Positions 38,101-50,100 of a DNA stretch of 64,000 nt are shown piece after piece. Position 1 is the first letter of the stretch. The number at the start of each line of letters is the position of its first letter. This DNA comes from Mytilus californianus (lineage: Eukaryota > Mollusca > Bivalvia > Mytilida > Mytilidae). The position numbers and the translations under genes were made by a program. The DNA lies in the NCBI RefSeq assembly GCF_021869535.1, contig NW_026262690.1:66799995-66863994 (forward strand), given 5' to 3'. Under the pieces are notes generated by a model. It was not told the DNA's origin. It ran no database searches and was given only the letters and a program-made list of their open reading frames with translations.

Positions 38101-41100
38101 TATTATAAGTAATAGGATAACTATATTTGGTATGTGCGTACCTTGCAAGGTCCTCATGCCCTTCAGACAGTTTTCACTTGACCTCGACCTCATTTCATGG
38201 ATCAGTGAACAAGGTTAAGTTTTCGTGGTCAAGTCCATATCTCAGATACTATAAGCAATAGGTCTAGTATATTCGGTGTATGGAAGGACTGTAAGGTGTA
38301 CATGTCCAACTGGCAGGTGTCATCTGACCTTGACCTCATTTTCATGGTTCAGTGGTTATAGTTAAGTTTTTGTGTTTTGGTCTGTTTTTCTTATACTGTA
38401 TGCAATAGGTCTACTATATTTGGTGTATGGAATGATTGTAAGGTGTACATGTCTAGCTGGCAGGTGTCATCTGACCTTGACCTCATTTTCATGGTTCAGT
38501 GGTCAAAGTTAAGTTTTTGAGTTTTGGTCTTTTTTTCTAATACTGCATGCAATAGGTCAGCTATATTTGGTGTATGGAATGATTGTAAGGTGTACATGTC
38601 TAGCTGGCAGGTGTCATCTTACCTTGACCTCATTTTCATGGTTCAGTGGTCAAAGTTAAGTTTTTGAGTTTTGGTCTTTTTTTCTAATACTATATGCAAT
38701 AGTTCAACTATATTTGGTGTATGGAAATATTTTATGATCTATATGTCAGTCACGCAGGTTTTATTTGACCTTGACCTCATTTTCAAGGTTCATTGCTCAG
38801 TGTTAAGTTTTTGTGTTTTCATCTGTTTTTCTTAAACTATAAGCAATAGGTCAACTATATTTGTTGTATGGAAGAATTGTTAGCTGTACATGCCTACCTA
38901 GCATGGTTCATCTGACCTTGACCTCATTTTCATGGTTCATTGGTCAATGTTTAGTTTACTTGGTTAATGTTAAGTTTATGTGACAGTTGTAATAAAGCTT
39001 TATATTTAGGACTATCAACATAATATCAATGATTAGTAAAGAAGGCGAGACATTTCAGCGTGTGCACTCTTGTTGTGTTTTGGTCTGTTTTTCTTATACT
39101 GTATGCAATAGGTCTACAATATTTGATGTATGGAATGATTGTAAGGTGTACATGTCTAGCGGGCAGGTGTCATCTGACCTTGACCTCATTTTCATGGTTC
39201 AGTGGTCAAAGTTAAGTTTTTGAGTTTTGGTCTTTTTTTCTAATACTGCATGCAATAGGTCTACTATATTTGGTGTATGGAATGATTGTAAGGTGTACAT
39301 GTCTAGCTGGCAGGTGTCATCTGACCTTGACCTTATTTTCATGGTTCAGTGGTCAAAGTTAAGTTTTTGAGATTTGATCTTTTTTTCTAATACTATATGC
39401 AATAGTTCAACTACATTTGGTATATGGAAATATTTTATGATCTATATGTCAGTCACGCAGGTTTTTTTTTACCTTGACCTCATTTTCAAGGTTCATTGCT
39501 CAGTGTTAAGTTTTTGTGTTTTGGTCTGTTTTTCTTAAACTATAAGCAAAAGGTCAACCATATTTGTTGTATGGAAGAATTGTTAGCTGTACATGCCTGC
39601 CTAGCATGGTTCATCTGACCTTGACCTCATTTTCATGGTTCATTGGTCAATGTTTAGTTTACTTGGTTAATGTTAAGTTTATGTGACAGTTGTAATAAAG
39701 CTTTATATTTAGGACTATCAACATAATATCAATGATTAGTAAAGAAGGCGAGACATTTCAGCGTGTGCACTCTTGTTTTAAAAACATACCTAGCAATCCT
39801 TTATTTTTAGGATTAAATACATGTAGAACATATGCTACCAATGGCTACAATTTTCAACAACAAAAAATGATTTATCACATGTCACAACCATTTCATTAAA
39901 GTACCAAGCAACCATATATTTTTATACGACCGTAAAAAAATTTTGTGGTCGTATATTGGTATGACGTTGGCGTCGTCGTCGTCCGAAGACACATTGGTTT
40001 TCGCACTCTAACTTTAGTTTAAGTGAATGGATCTTTTTGAAATTTTACCATAAGGTTAAATACCACAAAAGGAAGGTTGGGATTGATTTTGGGGGTTATG
40101 GTACCAACAGTTAAGGAATTAGGGGCCAAAAAGGGGCCAAAAATAAGCATTTTCTAGTTTCCAGACAATAACTGTGGAACGGTGTATGGATCTCTCTGAA
40201 ATTATACTACAAGTTTCCATACCACAAAGGGATGGTTAGGATTTGCTTTGGGGGGTTATGGCTCAAACCGTTTAGGAATTAGGGGCAAAAAAGGGGGAAA
40301 AACAAGGTTGTCCTGGTTAATGGACAAATACTTTAGTACAAAACATAATTTAAAGCAGTGTAAGGGAGATAAATCAAATACATCATTGAAATTATCTCCC
40401 TTACACTGCTTTTAAATTATGTATAAAGTAATGGTTAATGAACAATAAAGATAATTTAAAACAGTGTAAGGGAGGTAATCCAAATACAACGTTTTGGTTA
40501 CTTCCCTTACACTGCTTTTAAATTATGTTTAAAGAAATGCATATTTATAAAGGAAGACCAGTAAAAATATCTGCAAATGTTGCATCATTTTTTTTTACAA
40601 AAAAATCCATATGAAAGATTTGACACTATATTTTTAATTCTATTATAAAATAGATTAAGTTAGCACTATGGTAAATTTAAATGGGTAATTATGGTTGCCA
40701 ACTCCATTGGAAATTTGAATTGAGATTATCACCATATCTTGAGGGAAAGAATTTTTTTGGGGGAAAAAAGGGGGGGGGGGATAAAAAGAAATTGTGGGGG
40801 GTCAATTTTTTCTCATTTCAGATTTCAGAAATTAAAAAGAATTATTCTTCAAATATTATATTTTTTTCAAATTTCAAATATTGAAAAATTTCAAGAAGTA
40901 ATCTTTTATTGTACAGTATGGCGCATTAGATTTGTTAAATCTTTGATCACATTTATTTATTTGTTATGCCGAATCTAACAGTGTATTTAGATTTTTAATT
41001 TTGGGTCCAGTTTTCAAAATAGTCTACATTAAGGTCCAAAGGGTCCAAAATTAAACTTTGTTTGATTTTAGCAAAAATTGAATATATGAGGTTCTTTGAT

Positions 41101-44100
41101 ATGCTGAATCTAAACATGTATTTAGATTTTTGATTTTTGGCCCAGTTTTCAAGTTGGTCCAAATTGGGGTCCAAAATTAAACTTTGTTTGATTTCAACAA
41201 AAATTGAATATATGGGGTTCTTTGATATGCTGAATCTAACCATGTATTTAGATTTTTTATTTGTGGACCCCGTTATCAAATTGGTTCATATTGAGGTCAA
41301 AAGGGTCCAAAATTAAACTTTGTTTGATTTCATCAAAAATTGAATTATTGGGGTTCTTTGATATTCCAAATCTAACCGTGTTTTTAGATGTTTAATTTGG
41401 GTCCATGCGTTTTTTAAATTGGTCTTCATTGAGGTCCAAAGGGTCCAAAATTAAACTTAGTTTGATTTTAACAAAAATTGAATTCTTGGGGTTCTTTGAT
41501 ATGCTGAATCTAAACATGTGTTTAGATTTTTGATTATGGGCCCAGTTTTCAAGTTGGTCCAAGTTGGGGTCCAAAATTAAACTTTGTTTGATTTCAACAA
41601 AAATTGAATATATGGGGTTCTTTGATATGCTGAATCTAACCATGTATTTTGATTTTGGACATTGGACCATAATAGGTAAATTAAAAAAATTCAAGTTCTT
41701 AGACCACATTCTTTCTGTGTCAGAAACCTATGCTGTTTCAAATATTTAATAACAATCCAAATTCAGAGCTGTATCAAGCTTGAATGTTGTGTCCATACTT
41801 GCCCCAACTGTTCAGGGTTCGACCTCTGCGGTCGTATCAAGCTGCGCCCCAGCGAAGCATTTTATTTGATTTGGTAGAGTATGGGCTACAATATGGTGCA
41901 ATTTCAATCGAACAGGGCACTTCATAACTTTCTGTTTACCAAGTCCCTAATAACCAAATATTTTAGGACTCTCAAAAGTTCATGCTTTTACAAAAGATTT
42001 CTAAACACAAAAGACCTTTTTTGTTCTCTGACCAAATATCCTTTTAATATATTATTATTATTTGTATGATTCTCTTGTGCAAGTTTACAGTAAATCAGTA
42101 TATGTAATATAATAATTGTGTATACATGTATTTGTTACAGGTGCGTTGTGATAGTGGTATACAGGAGGGTAGTGAGATCAGTATTTACTACGATCCAATG
42201 ATCTGTAAAGTAAGTTTCTATCATTTATACAAAGTACTATTTTACCTAACCATTTATGTATTTTATAACCTTTTGTTCACTTATTCTCAGTTCTATATTG
42301 TTGGACAGTTATCCAGAAGGCTTTGCATGTTTCAGATGAAAAAAGTGATTATGCTTAACGACAAAATAATGCAATACTCTACATTTAGAAATAATGTGTG
42401 CATTTATTGTTGCGAATCCTTGTACTGGGAAAAATGCAAAATCTAATTAATGCGATTACAAAAATTTTATGAATGAAAAATCACTAGAGATCAGTTATTA
42501 TGAATGCAAGTGTTTATTTTTGTGAACCTGATACTGTCACATTTTTTGCATCAGTGAAAACATTACAATAATATCTGAATTTACAGATCACTGTAAAAAA
42601 ACAACATCATTTTTGCAGAATGCTGAAGCAGAACATATCAATTTGCTAATCATCAGTTTCTACTGTGACACAATAGCTATACTCTTCAGTGGCGGATCCA
42701 GAACTTTTCATAAGGGGGGCCCGCTGACTGACCTAAGGGGGGCCCCGCTCCAGTCATGCTTCAGTGATTCCCTATATAATCAACCAAATTTGTCCCACAA
42801 AACGGGGGGGGGGCCCAACTATTTGCCCTTGATGAAACGATTTGACCGCAAGCGTCATTATATTTCGCAGAATTTCAACTGTAGCTATAGGATTGGAGGA
42901 TGTTGAGAATACCGCAGGAGTTATGACGTCGCGTTTTACCTATTGTATCTAGGGTTGACGTCAGTGCGGGACGTAGCCTTAGCAATCAGAATATATATGA
43001 AGTAAACGTTAAACAGTATGGTTGGGTTTCTGCTTTTTTATTACAATAGTTGATTTAGCTCCGACATTTATTGTCTGTTGTTTCTTTCGGTATAATAAAA
43101 CCCTTACTGACTGGATATTTGTGGAATGGTAAGTTTATTGTCCCCTCGGCTATGCCTCAGGGCAATAGTTGCACCCCGGATTACAATAAACTTACTATTC
43201 CACTCATACCCAGTCAATAAGTATAAACTACATTAAAGGTAGAATAGAAAAAGTCAGAAAAATTATAGGAAAGAATGCTAGCTTTTATTGAGATCTACTT
43301 GTTCAACCCCTGATTAATTGGAGCATGTAGAGCCGGGATCATACATACTCTAAATCTGCTTAAAATCTGAAGTTCTTATAATCCTGCTGTATAAATAAAG
43401 TTTGATAATTCTGTATTTATTAAATTACATATATCATTGTGTACCATTATTTATTACCAAAACATGAAAATGTACTGACTGATTTAAAGTTATATTTTAC
43501 ATGTTTACAGTTAGTGACTTATGGTGATAACAGACAGGCAGCTTTGGATACCATGGTAACAGCTCTAGATTCCTATGTTATTAGAGGTAATCATTTGATT
43601 AAAAAAAATCTTTTATTTAACAAATTATAGCATTGCTTTAGTTATTTCAGTTGTTTATAGATGTATCAACAATTAACCATAATTTTAAAGTCATGATTTA
43701 GTTAGGTATATTTATGCTGCAGTGATTATAGAATATCTGGTTTAATCATGTCACTTTTGCTGCGCCTGTATCCAGTCATACATTATAACAATTGGCTGTA
43801 GTTCACTACAATGACATTTGCCGTGCAGTGTACCATTATGAACTTTTCCCACTCTAACTGTAGTATGTAATGCCAAATTTTTGTAATTTTTTTTTAATGT
43901 TTTTTCAGTAATTATATAAAAAATGTATATTGAGTTTCTTTTCTTTTCCACAGGTGTTACACATAATATTCCATTATTACGTGATATTGTGACAGAGAAA
44001 AGCTTTGTAGCTGGTGATATCAGTACTAACTATCTGCCATCAGTGTATCCAGATGGTTTTCCAGGTAAATATTGAATACAAGCAATTAAAAGATTAAGTT

Positions 44101-47100
44101 TCAACTGTACATTGTATTTGCTTTTAATAATAATATATCGTAATGATTAGTGACAGAAGAAACCTTTCTTGTAAATTAAATAATTTCTGAAATAAACTAT
44201 TATTTTTGTCTCATTTATTTCGGATCATAAATTAATTGTATTTCCAGGTAAAATTCTGTCAGAGGATGAAAACAATGAGTTATGTGCAATGGCAGTTGCT
44301 ATATACATCAAAGATCAGCTAGTAGCAAGAACCTTTACTAACCAATCTAGGTAAATAAGTATTCTTATAAAGCACGACAAGATACATAAAACTAAAAAGC
44401 AGGCCTTTAATCAGAGGGGAAATGATATCTATAAACCTTTCTATATATTTGTTATAATTCTAATGGGATCTAAGAGGGAGAAGATTTATTAATTGATTTG
44501 ATGTGCAAATTTTTCAAAAATGATGTTTATCACAAAGAATTTATAACAACTGTCAACGACTAATCTGTTTGTCTTACACTGTATGAACGTAATTTCCATG
44601 AAATAATCACTGGTACTATTAACTGACAATAGTATACTTATATCACTCACAAATTTACCAGCCTACATAAAAATGTGATGTATGTGTTAAATGTTATTGT
44701 TGTTAAAGGTACAATAGCAAATGAATATTACTGAAAGGATTTTTCAGCAAGTATTTAGAAATGGTGTTTGAAAAAGTAAACCTTGTGGACTGCATGGTAT
44801 AGAAGATATACTTGTGCAATATCTCTTGTTGATTTTTTGATCTTACAGTGGCAGTAGTAAAGTCTAAATTGATATTTTTTTTTCCAAAGAATCCCAATGG
44901 ATACAAATACTCCAAAGGAATGGCCTTTAGTTGTAAATCAACCAGATGGCAAGTCTGTGTTGGTGAAAGCAACCTTGACAGATGGACAGATTAATGTAAG
45001 TATAATAAACACTTCAAAATCTGTTAAAACATATAGATTAATCCTTAAACTTGCATGGAATATTTGATGTTGACTGACTCAGAAGCTGCCATGTTTAAAA
45101 TTAAACAATCTATAACTTTAAAGTTACTTAAATATTTTTATTTTATTTCGAAGGTCTGTTCTTAAATTAATGAGAGAGTCTTAACCAAAAGCTATTAATG
45201 GCTGATATATAAAAATAAAAAGATTTGATGTGCCAATGAGACAACTGAGAGTTCTTAAATAATTGGTTTAGCCCTTCCACATGCTTAAGGGCATACGATA
45301 CAGTTACAGGGGATGTAATGACGTTGCTAACGTAAATTGTTATTTTCGCGATGTGAAACAGTGACTTATCGGGAAAAGATGCAGTTTTTGACTGATTTTT
45401 ATCATTCAAACTGTTTTAACTTGAAAACGAGTTCATGGACCCCTCTTTTTTAAAATGACATTTGGTTTGATTACATATGAAGATTATGTGTACCAATTTT
45501 CATGAAAAAGTCAATAGTGCATTTTTTTTTTTAATTTGATAAATATACAGCAAAAATTGACGTTTTTTTCTACATTCATGAACATTTTAAATATGAGTTA
45601 TTTGTAGAAATAAAATGTACAAATTTATAGAACATTTGTATAAAACAGAAATTACAAATAATTTAACAAAAAACAGCTTGTGTTTATCTTTTAAAACAAA
45701 AAAGTTATGTATTTCTGTCGAAAGGAAAAATACGTCCACAAATCTGAATATTGAGGAAATATCTGAAATTTCAACCTCAATTTACTCATAAAGTAGCACA
45801 TTATGGTATATTTTTTATTACATATTTGATTTAATAAGGTAAAAAATAGCCTATATGCAAATTTTCATCAAAATTTCATTACGGGATCTAAACTGTATCG
45901 TATGCCCTTAAGAGCTTGCCTGACTTTTAGATTAGAGCTTCACACATTGTATAAACAATTATTTATTGTAGAAGACTGTATCTTAACCTCTGTGTGTATG
46001 GAAAAAAGTTATGCTTTATTTTTTTTCAACGTAAGCCTTTTTCGTATATTAAGTGAAGGACAAAATATATTTTTGATTTACTGAAATTTGTTGTCCTTTA
46101 TAGATGGACATTGGAGGAAGAACAATATCATTATCAAGTGACATTAATTTTTCTACACCATTGATAGAAACAGACATCAATGGAAACCATAGGATCTTCC
46201 AGGTATTATATGAGATTTTTCGGTTATCATGATCAAGTCTTTCATATAGACGACTTTCGAAAATGTGCACGTTCTCACAAATTTCTTATGTCATAATAAG
46301 AATCGATTGTTCGATGACGTGGTATATGCGGATTTTATTCGGGTCAACTTGTGTAACTCATGCATAAAAAACAACACAAGAGAGGTGTATTGTAACCTAA
46401 CTTTTATGAAAATTATATTTAAATTGTGTTTGAATTGATATTATCTCTCGTTGAAGAAGGATAAGTCATGTAAGGGCTTATAAAAAGGTTGTGATTCTTG
46501 TCCATACTTTTCTTGTAGCTTGAAGATAAAAATTTCTTATTCCTTTATCATTCATTCTTTAAAACCTGATTTTGTTTAAAATTCATATTCGATATCTCTA
46601 CCTAACTAGGGTTATAAAGTAAATCCATGTTTCACATAATGTGACCAAAATGGGAGTTTCACTGGTCAATGAACTATAAGTTAACAAAATGGGAGTAATA
46701 CTGGTCACTGAATTATAAGTTACTTAAATTAATTGTATATATTTTTATGCTATAGATGTATTTTAGATATTGGTTTACATATATAATTATACAGCGGATA
46801 GTAGTAGCTTTACAAAACAGGATTGATAAATGAATGAAATTGAAAATTTTTAAGTAGAATGTAAAAAAATAGTAATACATGTCATATTTACATTACATAG
46901 TCATTTAATTTCCTAGACATCATTTGAAGAACTGTCATTGCAGAAATCAAAAAAATCTTTTATCTTTTCAGCTTTCACAAAGAATTGGTGGAGGAAAGTA
47001 TAATCTCAGATTTTTTGGCACTGTGGTAGGTTTTATTATATTTTTTTTTCATTTTTTTTGTTCAATATTTATTAAATTTTATATCTCACTTTATTCTTCT

Positions 47101-50100
47101 ACCTCTTATAAGCAGTTATATAAAAAAAAAAACATTTCTCTCATTTTTATTGAAAAATATTTTTGAAGGTAGCAAACTTATAATTGTTAAACTTTTTTTG
47201 TCTTGTTTCATGTTTTTTTATCACAAATATAAAATACAAATGACTATTTCATCTTTATGCTTTCTGTGTGTGATAAGAAAATAATGTAATTATAATCATA
47301 CAATTACCAATAACAAATCCTTTTGATGTTAAAATATGCAAATCTTTCATTTCATCAGTTCCCTGTATCAGTTATGGATGAGTTCACCAGTGAAATGTTG
47401 GAGTACTTGCCTGAAAGGGCAGAGGCAGATAGCTCAACCCAGATTACCGCACCTATGCCAGGAATGTTGAAATCAGTTTCAGCCAAAGTTGGAGATCCGG
47501 TAAAAAATAATTAAAATTTCAAATTATTTAATTCATAAGTTATTACCACATAGAGATTAAATTATTTCTTCTATACCTAATCAGATTTATAGTTTACTTT
47601 AAGTTGGACCAATGGAGTTTTTTGAGGGACCATATGTGTGTCCAAGGAAACATCCTTTTCCTGCCAAAGGTTGTGGTTCTCACTGAGCACTCTGGCTCCC
47701 TCGAACATTAAAATATGACAACCATAATATAGCCAAAAGAACTGGATGTGGGGTTAAACACCAAGGATCAACCAATCAACCAAGTAAACATCGAAAGCCA
47801 ATCTTGAAAAAAACACCAAAGCCAATCTTGAAAAAAACATTGGTTCACAACCATTTAACATTCCATTGAGAAGAGTACTTCTATTGTCAGAAAGCAGTGG
47901 TCACATGAACAAGTTCTCAGATCACTAGCTTAAGCTAAGATTTTTTTGAGTTGAGAGTTTGTTGATAATGCATGCAATATACCAGTAGTCACATGAGATG
48001 GTATGTTAATCTATCTAGCAGTGATATTGCCTTTGGCTCTTCAGATATCATCAGTGATGAATGTTCCTTTCAGTATATATATTCATGTATATTTTTTTTT
48101 TAAATATCTGTATTATTTAAGAAATGTATCAAATGCATTTAACAGAGGCAAGACAAATCATTGTTTTCAATTATATCCATTGTGAAAGACTTTGTAGGTC
48201 AGTTGGTGATTTAATGAAAAAATTAAGATTATGCAGGAGGTCTTGAATAAATTATAAATTTAATTTTCAGGTATCTGAAGGTCAGGAGGTTTGTGTATTG
48301 GAGGCCATGAAAATGCAGAACAGCCTAGTGGCAGCTAAAACTGGAAAGGTGTGATTTATATATTTTTTTTGCATATTTATTATGTTTGTTATACAAATTT
48401 AGAGTTGATTTTTCCTTCCTTTTTAACAGGTATGGCCCTATGATGTATGAATTAAAATGAAACAGAAATTATAAAAAAATCTGATTAATTATTGCAAAGG
48501 AAGTATAACAAAGTATTTCTCAAGAATCAGTTGGTGTTTACCTTGCAATTTTTGCAAAGTGAACTGTCCCATTGAATAATTACAAAAGCTATTGTTCTCT
48601 GTGGAGTCCTTCAATGAAACTTCAATGTCTCCTTTAAAACCCAATTATTTACTGATTAATTTGACTATACGACTATACAAAAAATAAACTAATGCCAATA
48701 CTGAATAATGACACACAATGTCAGAGAGAGAGATACTGGTAATAGTTACAAATTATTATCAACAATAGACTACCGAAGTATGAATTTTAATTTTATTTGG
48801 TCTGTACAGAAAAATAAAAATAGAAGTTATGAGGAAGCTGTAAACAATTTTTTAAATGATGCACAATTATAGTTTATAGTGATAACACTTAGTCTGGTAT
48901 GGCAATGTGGTCAACATTTCCCTCATACAAACTTACTAAACAACATACTATTATTACAGTAGAAATAAATTAGTTGATATTGATAAATACAACATAACAT
49001 TATTCAGTTTTGATAATTGTATTTTCATCACTAGAAGTTTATTTTTATGCCCCGCCCCCACCCCCCCCCCCCCCCCCCCCCCCCGTAGTTGTGGGGGCAT
49101 TAAGTTTTACCCTTGTCCGTCTGTACGTATGTCCGAAAATTGGTTTCTGTTCTCTAACTTAAGTTTGCCTCAACCAAATGTTATGAAACTTCTACACAAT
49201 GCTTATTACCACAAAACACAGATCAAGTTTTAATTTTGGTGGCGTCACTTTAACCGTTCTAGAGTTATGCCCTTTATAAATGGAAAAATTGCAAAATTTT
49301 TAGTTTCCGTTCTCTAACTTAAGTTTGCCTCTACCAAATGTTATGAAACTTATACACAATACTTATTACCACAAAATACAGATCAAGTTTGAATTTTGGT
49401 GGCGTCACTTTAACTGTTCTAGAGTTATGCCCCTTTATAAATGGAAAAATTGCAAAATGTTAAGTTTCCGTCCTCTAACTTAAGTTTGCCTCAACCAAAT
49501 GTTATGAAACTTATACACAATGCTTATTACGACAAAACACAGATCAAGTTTGAATTTTGGTGGCGTCACTTTAACTGTTCTAGAGTTATGCCCCTTTATA
49601 AATGGAAAAATTGCCAAATTTTTATTTTCTTCTAAATATCAAGTAATTTTTATACGACCGCAAAAAAATTTTGTGGTCGTTTATTGGTATGACGTTGGCG
49701 TCGTCGTCGTCGTCGTCGTCGTCGTCCGGCGTCGTCGTCCGGCGTCGTCGTCCGAATACATATTGGTTTTCGCACTCTAACTTTAGTTTAAGTGAATGGA
49801 TCTTTTTGAAATTTGACCATAAGGTTAAATACCACATAAGGAAGGTTGGGATTGATTTTGGGGGTTATGGTACCAACAGTTAAGGAATTAGGGGCCAAAA
49901 AGGGGCCAAAAATGAGCATTTTCTAGTTTCCAGACAATAACTGTGGAACGGTGTATGGATCTCTCTGAAATTATACTACAAGTTTCCATACCACAAAGGG
50001 ATGGTTAGGATTTGCTTTGGGGGGTTATGGCTCAAACCGTTTAGGAATTACGGGCAAAAAAGGGGGAAAAACAAGGTTGTCCTGGTTAATGGACAAATAC

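Noticed and set aside
37500..39776. CRISPR-like regular repeats
   Set aside because: Units are long, contiguous and diverged, with no unique spacers, and the genome is animal.
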